From Cheiracanthium punctorium (taxonomy: Eukaryota; Arthropoda; Arachnida; Araneae; Cheiracanthiidae): 64,000 nucleotides of DNA. The translations under genes were made by a program, and so were the position numbers. Location: NCBI GenBank assembly GCA_038373885.1, contig JAWZYV010011911.1:124001-188000 (forward strand). Reading direction: 5' to 3'. The notes under the pieces were generated by a model. The model made no database searches, was not told the origin of the DNA, and saw only the letters and a program-made list of their open reading frames with translations. Positions 12,115 to 23,540 of the stretch are shown here, in pieces. How positions within the stretch are numbered: position 1 is the stretch's first letter; each line of letters opens with the position of its first letter.

Positions 12115-12459
12115 CTAAAAAGGAGGGTGAGATTGTTGTGAAAAATCTTTATCGTGTTAAATTCTTTTCTGAATCGAGTGTAAACTTTTACTCTGCACGC
12201 CCGTGAGACATTTATTTTATATTTTTTGTTATATCCTGAAATGCCTAATTAATTAAATCATTCTTATCAATAATTTTTTTAATTTTGCAATAAAAGACCT
12301 AAATACTTTACAATGTGATACATCAAGTTTACTTTCATGGATATAAAAACTGTATCACGAAACGCTTCAGATTACTTGAAAATTATCTCGAAAACAATTT
12401 CTAAGTCCCATTCAGAAAATCTTTCACCTCTTCAATCTTTCGTCACTTACCGTAAGGTA

Positions 12460-12545
12460 AAATGGGGTCGAATGCATAGAGCAGCAATCTTGGAGCCTGG
12501 AGGTTGAGGGTTCTGACTCATAGAAGCCAAGAAGGGTAAAATTTG
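12460..12545 (+). mobile_element. Degraded SINE-like (tRNA-box) sequence
   Basis: An A-box-like ATAGAGCAGCAATCTTGG and a B-box-like GGTTCTGACTC lie about 30 bp apart, in a short patch less AT-rich than its surroundings. This is the usual look of an old tRNA-derived SINE head. It sits beside a dispersed repeat with 'AAGGTAAAATGGGG'. No tail or target duplication is visible. Confidence 0.3.
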
Positions 12546-12599
12546 CAACAATTTGTACGTTCCATGATTAAATTATTTTAAATTCATTATCAATAAAGA

Positions 12600-13020
12600 A
12601 AAGTACCTGTTAATTGTCCTTTCTTATTTTTTTAGCTTAGTAAATAAATTATTATTGTGAATGGAGATTTATACATGCTTAATGTTACTATGCTCCTCAA
12701 CGGATCAATTAATATTTTCTAATTTATCGAGAAAAATATTTACTCCATATTAATAATCTGTTCACTAATAAGCCAAGAATATAACATGCAGTTTGATTAT
12801 AGCACTAATTTAAAATTATTGGACCTTTTCTCAAAACTCTATTTTTTCCCATTGCTCAATGTGCTTTGAAAACATAATTAAAATATGTTTATGATGCAAA
12901 ATATAGTGTAAAGTATACTAGCAAAAGATGAAAGTTTAATTTTAAACGTTAAGTTAATTTTAATTTTATGTTATTTTATTCAAGTTTTTTCTTTTAAAGG
13001 AATGATATTAGGCCACCTTC
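12600..13020. repeat. Copy of dispersed 'AGGCCAYCTTCCC' repeat family
   Basis: This stretch contains AATATAGTGTAAAGTATACT and ends in TTAGGCCACCTTCCCTTAT. Related sequence ends near 5850 (TTAGGCCATCTTCCCC), and other members are at about 51,815-52,190 and 55,205-55,640. The shared order of A/T blocks across four places shows one interspersed family, non-coding and of unknown class. Confidence 0.55.
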
Positions 13021-13270
13021 CCTTATTCTAAGATTCCAATTGCCGTGTAGAGAAGGAACAGTAGGGCTTGGTTGATGTTGCCAGTGTCCGCTGGTCTGGG
13101 TACGAAACACCAGGCTCACAAAGGCTGTAAGCAAAGGTTTCTGCAAATCCCTCCCAGCTTAGCCCCACGAATCCTCAAGGATTCTTCCTGAGTGGGCTTT
13201 CGCAAACGACTGGCGGATATCCCGCGAGATTTCCGTTGACATTCCGACATCCTGTAATGCTTCATAAATG
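13020..13270. other. GC-richer unidentified patch
   Basis: A roughly 250-bp block with balanced base composition (CCGCTGGTCTGGGTACG, CCTCCCAGCTTAGCCCC) stands out from AT-rich flanks. No open frame above 60 codons and no recognised protein was found in it. It may be the UTR or 3' end of a degraded transposon. Confidence 0.35.
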
Positions 13271-13299
13271 AGCGAGAGCACGTAACATATTAGTCTCAT

Positions 13300-15850
13300 T
13301 CTTAAGGCACGCAAAAGATAGCTACTGAGATTCTTTCAATCCATTCAATATAAAAAAACTTTAATAAAATCTAATAACTAATGTCAAATTTTTTTGATTG
13401 AATTACCTGAAGTAAAAACCACCACAAAAAAATATTAGGTTGTAACGAAAGTTTCCCGCCACCGCAAACTTCGTCAGCACACAGTTCTCGTTGGCGTATT
13501 TGCTCATATTTTGTCAAACGATTTTTGGCATTTGAAAGAAAGAGGTTTACTTTATAACACTGTGTTGTGAAATCTGTAAAAAATATAGTTATCATTAAGT
13601 ATAAGGTGTCTCAAATGGAACTATCACTCTAGAGGATTAGAACCATCATTTACTTCTAGATGTGTTGCAAAAAGTCAGCTACATAATATCAACGAATTAT
13701 GAGTACATCTTTAAGTACTATTGTTGTATCATGTGACACTGTGCAGGTTTGGTACCGAAAGTTCAAAAACAGGTATCTAAGGAGTTAGAAGTTAGTATTT
13801 CAGGCAGATATGGCGGAAAACTTTCGTTACAACCTGATATATTGGTTATATACATAACAAGTTTCTGGGGTGGAATGAGGTGAATGGGTGGAATTTTAAG
13901 CAGTAGAATTAAAAACAAAACCAGTAGTTTAATGTACCGTGAAATTAGATAAACATTTGCCATGCAAGAATCTCAAATAAATATGCGTTCTGTCGTAAAA
14001 TTAGGAGATATGTCACATGATTTGAAATTGGAAACAAGGGAAAATGTCTGTACTTTAATTCCTGAATGTCAAATCGAATATTGGATATCATTAAAAATTT
14101 GCTTAAATATTACAGTTTAGATTTAGTAAATTTATTTTATACTGTACTGACACAGAGAATGTAAATGATTCTACTAAAATGGTTTGCAAAGGTGTATTAC
14201 AAATCTCATTGCTTATTAAGGGGAGCGGTCGCAGAAATTTAGAATATATTCAAATGCGAATCACCATCATGCTTCATTATTCATGCCTTGAGCTATCTCG
14301 CCTCCATTGGAGAGGAAAAATCGTTATGCCCACTGGGAACGTATTTTTGGCTTATGGTACTAGCAGTAGTTTTCGAGGGGCAAACAATCACCTGGAACAG
14401 TTTAAAAACAATATGATACTATCTTACTTCCCCCAAAATAAATAATTAATACATAAAAAAATAAATAAATGATGAATGGTTATTCAGTCTTGCAAATAAA
14501 ATGACTTTTTCGTAACCTTTTTTTAAATTTGTGTGTTCAATTTTGAACTATTTTCAGTTTCAGTTAATCTAAATATCAGCAGGTTGAATTGTAATTCAAA
14601 AATAAACAAGTGGTGAAAGAACAATGTTAAAAGCAAATATCACTTTTATTTTAATTAATTTTGATTATTTAAAGCATCATATACCCGTAAGTCACTTATA
14701 ATAACTGTTTATGGAATTAATGAAACGCTATCTTAAAAATCTGTATTATTTTTAGTGCAATTTTTAAAGTACATTCATAGCATTAATGAAAGTGTTACCA
14801 CTGCGTGTATTGTGTATTTCAAATTTATAAACAAGATGATACTTCTTACAGCATTTATCATAAGTGTTCGGATTGATAATATTATTCAATTCATAGAGGT
14901 TTTGAAATAGATTTTAACTGAATGATAATTATTTCTGTCCCGTAAGAATTATTCAGTGTGACAAATAATAAAATAAACACTTCAGAAAATTCAAGTTAAC
15001 TGCAGCAAATGCTTTCAAAAGTTTTTTTTTTTTTTTTTTTTTTTTTTATTCATGTCATCAGTGTGAAAACAACCATTAATCTTCTTAAGTGAATTTTTTG
15101 CACTTTGTCTTTCCATACAGACAAGGATTTCTTTTTTTAGTTAGTTCAGAATTTTTTTTTTTTTAGATGACGTCGTTTTAAAGCTTTCAACAAACGTATT
15201 TGATAATTTTTAGCTCAAAAACCTTCGTTCTATGCTAACATATTGAGAAAAAAATAACTTTTGAAAAAAAAATCTGCGTCATTAAAAAATGTATTTTAAA
15301 TACAGGTGTGAAACACAGTAACTGAAGCAGAGACTTAGAATTATGTCAAAAACTCTCAAAAGATGATAAATTATGTAGTGAAACTTTGAAATTATTACTG
15401 CATATGGCAGAATAGTTTTGTTGCTGAAAAAAGAATAATTTTGTAGAAGGAGAATGTTTCAGTAAGTGATAAGTTAGTGCAGAATTACATTGTGTCCTAA
15501 AATTTACAGGACTAAAACTTAACGAACATATTGCCCATCACTTCTGTGTCGTCACGATCAAACTCCATGAGAGGTAGGTTTCTCTGTTCGGGAGTGGCAA
15601 CAGCAGTAAGAGGGAAAAAGAATCTGAAAACGGTTGTGTTCTGAAAATGTGGTGAAAGAAAAGAATTTAATATGTTTGTGCAGCGCTGTTTTGAATAAAA
15701 TATATGTTATTGATGTTTTCTTTAACGTTGTCATCTAATGAACAAAACTCTCTACATTCATTCATACAAGCAATCCTAACAGGAACTACAACTTCCTTGT
15801 ACGAAATAATTATTAATTTAGATTTATTCTGATATAAATATTTCTCTGGC
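13300..15850. other. AT-rich sequence, no gene seen
   Basis: AT-rich DNA with a 27-bp poly-T at about 15023-15049. Frames at 13371-13595 (-), 13763-13963 (-), 14179-14445 (+, 88 codons) and 15667-15852 (-) have no recognisable domain and look like chance openings. A ~17-bp word, AACGAAAGTTTCCCGCC near 13445, reappears in inverted orientation near 13815, giving a loose inverted pair. Confidence 0.4.
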
Positions 15851-16113
15851 ATTCAAGAAAAACCTATGTTAAGCACTGGAAACACTCATAACCCCCTATC
15901 TGGCGTTCTAATTAACCAATATTGATGCAAAAAAATGAAATGCACATTTTAATTATTTGACAATTAGAATACGAATTTTAGAACAAATTAGACATTCATA
16001 AAATCGCCCCATTCCCAAAGGCTGCACGTCCCAGTCAGTACAATCTCCATGTAGGAGGTCACATAAATATTAAAACGACGCTAGTGACCATGGCCTAGTA
16101 TTAAATTAATTAA

Positions 16114-16380
16114 TTACAACCCGGAAAAAATGGCTAACTGATCGTAGTGTACTACTCTTGGTTTAGAGTTAGGTGATTTAAGAATCTGCAGGATGACATT
16201 ATTCATTCTGTTTAGGGCTGCGTAAGGACCGTCCCACGGCGGTTGCAAACTGGGAGACAGATCTTTCCGTAGATTAGGATTCCATATCCAAACCTTGTCA
16301 CCTTCGTTGAACTCGTGTACGTAGCCTTCATGTCGTATTGAGTCTTTTTCTTCCCCATGGTTTGGTTGGTTCGCTCTCAC
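16114..16380 (-). pseudogene. Integrase C-terminal (GPY/F-type) domain fragment
   Basis: An 88-codon open frame reads EFNEGDKVWIWNPN, then DLSPSLQPPWDGPYAALNRM, then SKPRVVHYDQLAIF. The order 'G-D-x-V-W', 'L-S-P-x-L', 'W-x-G-P-Y' and 'VVHxDxL' is the standard C-terminal domain of Ty3/gypsy integrases, which binds DNA and helps target integration. The Met at 16,380 is unlikely to be a true start, because the domain belongs to a longer polyprotein. Sequence upstream of it (16,380-16,600) is disrupted by short tandem duplications. Confidence 0.9.
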
Positions 16381-16425
16381 GCATGTTCGCTCTCACTCGG
16401 TTGGTTCGCTCTCACTCATAATGCA
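16370..16425. repeat. Short tandem duplication GGTTGGTTCGCTCTCAC
   Basis: TTCGCTCTCAC occurs three times within about 50 bp, twice preceded by GGTTGG. It lies in the gypsy integrase remnant and breaks its frame, so it arose after the insertion. Confidence 0.8.
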
Positions 16426-16577
16426 CGTGTTCAAACCGTGCCTAAAGTTTTTCCATGTACTTCTCTAGCGAAGAAAGTGTATCTGGAGTGTGGCCAAACA
16501 ATAGATCAGGAGGAAGATTGAAATCACTACCGAACAGCATGGGGTAAAAGAAGGTGTAAGTCGGTGGTTACATGAAC

Positions 16578-16627
16578 GGCACTAGTATAAGCACCGCAGG
16601 AAGGCACTAGTATTAGCACCACAGGAA
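16578..16627. repeat. 25-bp tandem duplication in integrase remnant
   Basis: GGCACTAGTATAAGCACCGC starts at 16,578 and recurs at 16,603 with two base changes, a 25-bp period. A 25-bp insertion shifts the frame of the dead integrase. Replication slippage is the likely origin. Confidence 0.85.
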
Positions 16628-17110
16628 GAGGGGACATTTCATGTCCCTGACCTCTTGATTCCTAGATACCAGTAGCGAGATGTTGCTGATAATAGTTCCA
16701 TTAAAACTCTCGAATATTCCGTCGGATTGTTGACGCAAAGGCGTGAATTCGGTTTTGCCGATTCCGAGAGATTGACAAAGTCCTTTTAAAACAGCAGAGG
16801 TGAAGTTCGTTCCTCAGTCGGAATGAAGTAACAGAGGGGGCTCCATACTTGGAAATCCATCCTCGCAGTAATACCTCGGCTATGATCGTAGCTTCCTAAT
16901 CGGGAATGGTAAACACTTCGGGCAATTTTGAGAAAAAGTCAATGACAACTAGGATGCAGTTTTTGTCATCTACAATTCGTGGAAGATGTCTCAGGATGTC
17001 GAGGATAATTCTCTCAAACGACGTTCCTACATTATACCAGTGCATTTTTCCTCGGCTCCGTTTTTCAAGCCTTTAAAGGTTGCACAGGAGTCCCAAGTTT
17101 GACACCCCCT
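16600..17110 (-). pseudogene. Integrase zinc-finger linker and catalytic core fragment
   Basis: KRSRGKMHWYNVG leads into FERIILDILRHLP, carrying the first catalytic Asp. CILVVIDFFSKLPE follows, then LLRGWISKYGAP, LHSD-stop-GTNFTSAV with the second Asp, and QQSDGIFESFNGT with the position of the catalytic Glu. This is the integrase DDE core that inserts cDNA into the host genome. A TGA replaces the usual residue right after HSD (16,814-16,816), and at least two frame changes occur, so it cannot make an enzyme. It belongs to the same element as the RNase H block next to it. Confidence 0.88.
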
Positions 17111-17639
17111 TTCAACATCCTCCCATACTCTACTCTAGTAAAATCGTTCATGAACTTTATGCAGGGTCTTCGTCCTGCCGAAATGGCCCCTAGAGCAATT
17201 GTGCAACTATTCTAGAACATTCAGAATCCTCGAACGAGCACTAACTTCTGTCGGAATACCTCGCTTTCGTCCGACTTCCATTTACGGTACACGTCTCCGC
17301 GTCTAAAGTGAAGCAAGTCCCACAAAGCCCAGTATTTGCTCTTGTTGCTGAGACGACATTTCTTGCCAGGTGGGCGTAAATCTGGATTTTTCCATTAGCT
17401 CCACAATAGATTTAATGTCGCTATCAGTAAACTGATCCGCCTGGAGTTGTTCGTGACTCCTAGGATTTTGAGGTGGTAGAGATTATGTAACGTCGGACAA
17501 TGAGATGTTTTAGATGAGATCTGGAACAACAGCAACAACGTTCTATAGAGGGCCTTCTCGATAGAGCATCAGCGTTTCCATGAGATGGCCATTCTCAATT
17601 ACATCCGTCTATGTCATATTCCTATAGTCGCTGAATCCA

Positions 17640-17985
17640 TATCTCCCTCCGGATTCTCGAAGTTTAAAAGCCAGGTCAAAGAGGCACGGTCCGTTCGGAA
17701 TAGGAACATTCGGCCGTTTAGATAATGATGGAAATGTTCCACGGCCTCCACGATAGTAAAAGGTCCTTTTCTTGTAGCACAATAGTTGCGTTCTGCCTTT
17801 GAAAGAAATTTTCTTCAGTAAACAATGACGCGTTCTCGGTCATCATTCTCCTGGAACAGAATTGCTCCGACACTATCATTACTCGCATCTATGTCCAGGA
17901 TAAAGGGTTTGTCAGGATGAGGATACAAATGTATCGTCACAGGGGTCAAGCCGTCTTTAGCTGGCTGAATGCATCCTCACATAGA
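17640..17985 (-). pseudogene. RT tail and RNase H domain fragment of gypsy pol
   Basis: The first part reads EDAFSQLKTA, the reverse-transcriptase tail. Then come KPFILDIDASND (first acidic residue of RNase H), SKAERNYCATRK with the conserved Glu, a HFHHYL block, and RTDRASLTWLLNF with a further conserved Asp. These are hallmark blocks of the RNase H that follows RT in Ty3/gypsy polyproteins, where it degrades template RNA during cDNA synthesis. An in-frame stop lies just after the 'RVIVY' block and another follows the LTA block near the start. The recognisable catalytic acidic residues survive, but the frame does not. Confidence 0.88.
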
Positions 17986-17990
17986 AATAG

Positions 17991-18782
17991 ATCGCTTATA
18001 AGCACACAGTTCACAGCCTAAAACAGTGAACTCAACGAACATTCGATCACAATTGAAACACTTTGGAATTGTTACATCTATAATCATCTGCAGATAAATC
18101 TAGCAATAACTATGCTATGTTATGTAAAAAGCTGTATCATAATCTACTAGCATTATTAATAAACAAGAATACAGATTTCACAATTATCTACATGACTGGG
18201 TGAACGACGAACATGAAAATATTAGCATATAACAAGTTATTTGCGTTGAAGCAAGATAATTAAAGCTAGCCACATATTTAATTCTTATACATACCTAAGC
18301 TCCATAAAACTCTTACAAAATTCAGAACAGTTACCACTGGATGTAAAATATACAATAACACTGCAAGTAAAATATTATTCAAAAGACTTCTGTGTTCGAT
18401 TTGTTTACAAAGTGTAATAGCTTTTCCATTTCTATACGTAATAGCTTTGAGCTAAAAAATAAGTTTACAGACTTACAAAATGCAAACACTTAACCTAAAT
18501 TTGCCTTCAAAAATCTTTTCAATAACATACTATTAGATGATTTATACAATGTTATATTCATTTTCTTTAAAATCAGAGTAAACAATAGAAATATAAAATC
18601 CAATATATACATTAATTACTTCCAAGATTTGATAAAGTTAATTATTTATAATACCAAATATGTTCTGCATAATTATAAATTATGTAACCAAGTTATAGAA
18701 ATAACACAAGGTAGTTATAATTCAGTTTACATAGCAGATCTTAATATCTGTATGAATTTAATTATAAAAGTGACTCACTTAT
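17991..18782. other. AT-rich sequence, no gene seen
   Basis: AT-rich filler between the truncated gypsy copy and the spider-type repeat block. No open frames above 60 codons and no repeat signature were recognised. Confidence 0.5.
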
Positions 18783-19178
18783 AACATATCTATACTAATA
18801 AAAGTGAAAGTTTGTAAATATGTATCCGTGAGATCGCCAGACATATCTACAGCACGCAGAACTCTGATAATTTGAGTATATAGGTTCATGAGTTCGATGC
18901 TGTGCATCTGAGACTCAGAATTTTAAAATGTTTATTCCTTTTTTACTTCCTTGTACGTAGTATAAGGAAGTAATGTGATCCCGAAAAATTTTGGGGGCCA
19001 AATTTCGACAAAAAAACCGATTTTGACTACCTCAAATTTTAATTTTAAAATTTTTTTCGATGCATCTCATCGTAGGCTAGCATGCACGATCATATTAACG
19101 CGTCTGCAACTCATTTTGACCAGCGGCGAGTCTACTGTGGCCAGTTTTTCCATGTCGTCTGTACGTACGTGTGTATGT

Positions 19179-19700
19179 AACTCGCATATCTCAAAAACTA
19201 TTGGCCGTAGAATGTTGAGATTTGATATTTAGGACTGTTCTATGATCTAGTTGTGCACCTCCCCTTTTGGTGGCAATCGAATGGATAGTTTATGTACAGG
19301 ACCGCCCAAAAGATTCGAAATACATTACGCTCAATGGGCCGAAATTCATTAAACTCGCATATCTCAAAAACTATTAGGCGTAGAATGTCGAAACTTCATA
19401 TTTTGGATAGTTGTAACATCTAGTTTTGCACCTCCCCTTTTGGTTCCATTCGACTGGATAGTTTATCTACAGGACAGCCCAAAAGATTCGAAATACATTA
19501 CGCTCAATGGGCCGAAACTCAGTAAACTCGCATATCTCAAAAACTATTAGGCGTGGAATGTTGAAACTTTATATTTAGGATTGTTGTAACATCTAGTTGT
19601 GCACCTCCCCTTTCGATTCCTTTCGACTGGATAGTTTATCTACAGAACCGCCCAAAAGATTCGAAATACATTACGCTCTATGGGCCGAAATTCATCAAAG
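19179..19700 (+). repeat. 173-bp tandem array (3 units)
   Basis: Units begin with AACTCGCATATCTCAAAAAC at 19,179, 19,352 and 19,525, an exact 173-bp spacing. Each runs through CACCTCCCCTTT, ACTGGATAGTTTAT and AAAGATTCGAAATACATTAC to TGGGCCGAAA. Identity between units looks high by eye. Two much older single units lie at about 20,008-20,155 and 20,462-20,620, in the same order and orientation, separated by the palindrome array. Confidence 0.92.
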
Positions 19701-20189
19701 CGTTTTTTAGAGGTATTGGGCTATTTCAAACGACTCAGAAGTGATGTATGCTGTAAAGAGTTAGAAAATGAATTTCTCCATTAAAAAAAGTGTCTTTATC
19801 ATTTATAGTTCTGCTACAGGAACACTCAAAAGATTTCCAATACATTACGGTCAATGGCAATTTTAGGAGCATTCATCCATTTCAAGCACAATACCATCCT
19901 ACCACATAAGTTAGGTGATGGTCCGACCACGGTCACGTGCCTCCCTCAAGAACTATGCCAAAAGTCGCCAAGCTTGGCGACTTTTGGTGTACGTGTGTGC
20001 ATATTTAACTCTCAAATCTCAAAAACTATTATGAAATTTCATATGTAAGAATGTTGTAACATCTAGTTGTGCATCTCGATTTTTGGTTCCAATCTACTGG
20101 AGAGTTTATTTACAGGACCACCGAAAAGAATTTTAGTACTTTAATGTCTATGGACATCTTCAATATAATACAACTGTAGACAGTCATTG

Positions 20190-20445
20190 TTTGGTACATG
20201 CCCAAAATCTCGCCGTCTGTCCTCGACCTTGGCGAGTTTTGGCGAAATATCGCCAAATTTGGCGATAGTCAGTCATTTGGTCCATGCCCAATGTATCGCC
20301 ATTTGTCATCGTTCTTGGCGAGTTTTGGCGAAATGTCGCCAAATTTGGCGATAATCTGTCAATGTTTGGTTCATGCTTAAAATCTCGCCAAATGTCGTCG
20401 ACATTAACGAGTTTCGCCGAAATATCGCCAAATTTGGCGCCAAAA
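20190..20445 (+). repeat. 86-88-bp tandem array of TCGCCAAATTTGGCGA palindromes
   Basis: Three units start at 20,198, 20,284 and 20,372. Each starts with an ATGCCCAAAATCTCGCC-like word. Each has a GAGTTTTGGCGAAAT-type word (GAGTTTCGCCGAAAT in the third), then the palindrome TCGCCAAATTTGGCGA or a close form. The third ends in TTTGGCGCCAAA at 20,433-20,444. Open frames of about 60 codons in the first two units are repeat artefacts. The palindromes could form cruciform DNA or bind a dimeric protein; the last matches the E2F consensus. Confidence 0.92.
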
Positions 20446-21094
20446 ATTATTTCGTATTTTATATAACTCTAAAACTTTAACCCGTAGATTTTTTAACTTT
20501 TGTATTTAGAACAATTATAATATCTAACTGTTTTCCATATCTTTTTTAACAGCAATCGACTGAGAATTTATTTACAGGGTGAGCCAAATGACTTTAAATA
20601 CATTGAGGTGTATGGATGCATTCAATTCATTGAAAGTCTGTGGTCAATGACTACTTTGGCTATCCCCAAAATCTCGCAGACTATCTAAAGTTTGTCGGCT
20701 TTTGGTGAAATATCGCCAAATAAAGTGTCAGAAGGAAATCTTTCAAATTGAACTCAGCTTGGCGATATCGAAATATTTGGCTAGAAATCGCTAAACCTTA
20801 CTATTATTGATATTTTATCTCTTTCAAACAAATAAGTTTAGAGGAAGTGCGTCGAAAATATTTTTGATCTAATGGACGTGCAAGGAAGTCATGTGTTGGA
20901 CACATCAGATTTTTTATTATTACTTAAAAACTGTTTCTGGAGTTTTACTGGCAAAAAATGATCTATGCCTTTGATATAAAAGAAATGGTACTTGCATAAT
21001 TGCGTGTATTTGAAACACATGAAATGGCATGGAAATTACACGAGTTTTACGCCAAATTATAAAACATGAGATGTGTTTCTTAGAGTTCATAAAT

Positions 21095-21260
21095 TTTCAA
21101 ATACTAGTAATATTATAAATGTGCAAGCTTCATGTTTGGTTGTTTGGATGTTTGTTATTCAATCACGTAAAAATGGCTGAACGGATTTGGATAAAATATG
21201 GAATGAAATTAGCTTATACCCTGGATTAACATATAGGCGATCTTTTATGCACATAGCATA
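21095..21260 (+). repeat. Widespread arthropod interspersed repeat fragment
   Basis: TAATATTATAAATGTGCAAG is followed by TTGGTTGTTTGGATGTTTGT, CAATCACGTAAAAATGGCTG, AACGGATTTGGATAAAAT and TACCCTGGATTAACATATAG. This word order is familiar to me from repeats in several insect and other arthropod genomes. The class cannot be settled from this fragment, and no open frame is associated with it. Confidence 0.6.
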
Positions 21261-23540
21261 AATAGTTCATATGAACAGTTTAAGGAATAATATAAAGATT
21301 TAGATCTTAGCAATAATCTGTTTGATAATGGATGTAGGCTAGGTAGCTAGTAAAATGGAATGCTTACCCATCTCGGTAAAACGCAAGGAAGATCGTAAAT
21401 CTTGATACAGGAAAAATTGAAAGAGACTTGCAAGAAATAAGATAATTATTTCTTTTAAAAGCAAATGAACACATTCATTTATAACATTCATTCACGAGGA
21501 CGAATATCACAACATCATGATAAAGCCAAAACGAACTTAGAAAAAGGAATAATCGAATTGCAGAGAACGCTGCGAAAAGAGATTAGAGTTCTGGGAGAGA
21601 AAGTTGAATTATTATGAATGATTACATGCAACTTTTCATTTGTGTGACTGAGAATTACGTTAGCGAGGAGTTGTGCACACACGTCAGACTGTCAGATATT
21701 TCATGCGTTAAATCTCATCACGTTTAAACATTTAAACATTTTAGTTCTTTTGCACACAACATTTTGATATCACCGCATTTATAAAGTAAAATAGCATTAA
21801 AGAAAATGTATTACTGCAAATGCCGTGATCCCTAAAGATCAAGAAAATATGAAAAAGTCGAAACCATTAAAGCAAATAGAAATCATGCAAGAACTGTCCC
21901 TCATTTTCAACTATGTGCGTGTGTGTGTATATATATATATGTAAGAGAAATTTAATCATACTTCATACATGAATCATAAATATGAAATATTTCTATGTAA
22001 AAGTCTTACACGTATGTAAAAAATGATAGTTGCCTTTCAATAAAAGCTTTTTATCTATATGATTTAAAATGTTTCAAACTTTAATGTCTTTAGGAATAAA
22101 TTTCAAACAGGAAGAGCATTTATTGGAATTTTTTTTATTTTATCAAAACTATCGGACTCTTCTTGAACTAAAGGCAAAACTTAAAAATAAATTTTTCGTA
22201 TTTAAATAAAACCAATAAAGAAAAGAAAGTAAGATATTTTGCCAAAAATTTCATTTTTCATACTTCAGAGTCAGTGTTATGAACAGCTGGTTCGCATATT
22301 TCTTTCCGAAAATTCAAACTTAAAGAAACATGAAAACGTAAGACAATTAAATTGTTTTGATAGCATTCATTTGCATACTAAATGTTTTTTCAAGTTATGT
22401 GTAAGGTTTAAATGAATAAAAAAATATTTTAAGTATTAAAAAAAGCTCACACTTTTACCGCGCAATTTATACAGAATAAACTATCACATGTGGTAGTACA
22501 AATCAATACAAAAATTTTCAAAGGATGCATGGTAGAAGACAAAGCAAAGACACTAAAGTGCTCCAAATTCTTTGATGAAAATTATTTTTGCGTATACTAC
22601 CACTTCTTGAAGTTTTCAACATATTTTACCAGTAGCCCTGTATAAAAGAAGTAATAGAAGTACATTAAAATTTGTACATATAATTTTATAAAGTAATTTC
22701 GATATTCCTTGTCGCGGAGAAATTATATAACGCACACCCAAAATAAATAAATAAATAAATAAACATAAGAACAATGATGAATCTATTAAAATAATTTGAA
22801 TCCAGAGAGATATTTTAACATAAATTTAGAGAGAGCAAATTTTAAATACATAAGTAATAGTAATTAAACAAAATGCCTCATTTTTTTCAAAATATCGAGT
22901 TTTTAATTTTAAAAGATCTAAATTTAATAGGTCAATTTAGCAGCATTAACATTCATGACACTACAAACATGTTCATCGATATCAAATTCTACATAATAGC
23001 ATTATGTAGAATTTGCAATATTCTGCACGCACATATTTGGGAAGTATATAAATAAAAATGTCAAAACATATGATAACTAGCATAAAGAATGATATATTAG
23101 TAGATATACAGAGTTTCTAAAGTTAGATGGGCAAAGTTTTAATAGGCGTTAGTGCACACTTAAACAAATAACATATAATAGAATGGAAGTTCAGAACTAG
23201 GACCCAAAGACCTAGATGATCCCCTAAACGAGGCAAAAGCACGCGAGGTAAGTTACGAACAGAAGTTTAATGAAATTTGTGGATGCTTTTCCATCAATGT
23301 TTGGGAAGGAAAAACTGGTGAAAACATTTTCGGACCATGCCTTTTACCAAAACACAATGATTGGAAAAAAATACATACGTTTCTGCAACAATTGCTGTCA
23401 GATATATTGAACTACATTCCTCCAAATGTTAGTTCCAGACAGATCTAGCAATTTTAAGTAATTATTTTGCAGGATGAAGCATTTGTGTATATTTTTTTTT
23501 ACTTATATTGACATTTGTATACGGAACTTGGAACGAAATT
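21261..23540. other. AT-rich sequence, no gene seen
   Basis: AT-rich DNA with a short GT/TA microsatellite at about 21,918-21,940 and an (AAAT)n run at about 22,742-22,762. The 60-codon plus-strand frame at 22,873-23,055 is not recognised. Confidence 0.5.

Larger units (their letters stand above)
16114..17990 (-). mobile_element. Ty3/gypsy retrotransposon pol remnant
   Basis: Read on the minus strand from 17,990 down to 16,114, this is a decayed pol gene in the usual Ty3/gypsy order: end of reverse transcriptase, RNase H, zinc-binding linker, integrase core and integrase C-terminal domain. Frameshifts, stop codons and small duplications prevent any full-length product. The left part of pol (most of RT, protease, gag) and both LTRs are missing; homology ends abruptly near 17,990, where AT-rich DNA takes over. 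The copy is therefore 5'-truncated or deleted. Sub-domains are listed separately. Confidence 0.92.
18783..20920 (+). mobile_element. Spider-type composite repeat element
   Basis: A head containing TATACTAATAAAAGTGAAAG is followed by ACTTCCTTGTACG and TATAAGGAAGTAATGTGATC near 18,950, which form a small hairpin. Then come a 173-bp tandem array, an 86-88-bp palindrome array and a final GCAAGGAAGTCATGTGTTGG near 20,880. From memory, TTCCTTGTAC/AAGGAAGT ends and units with CATATCTCAAAAACTATT and TCTAGTTGTGCACCTCCCC are abundant in spider genomes. The open frames here come from the repeats and have no known domains. The transposon class is unknown to me; no transposase or TSD is visible. Confidence 0.6.

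Noticed and set aside
16380..16425. CRISPR-like repeats (TTCGCTCTCAC three times)
   Set aside because: Short slippage duplications in a retrotransposon relic of a eukaryote; no regular spacer structure.
20198..20466. Two short proteins starting MPKISPSV and MPNVSPFV
   Set aside because: They are consecutive units of the same 86-bp tandem repeat read in frame; no domain, repeat-driven openness.
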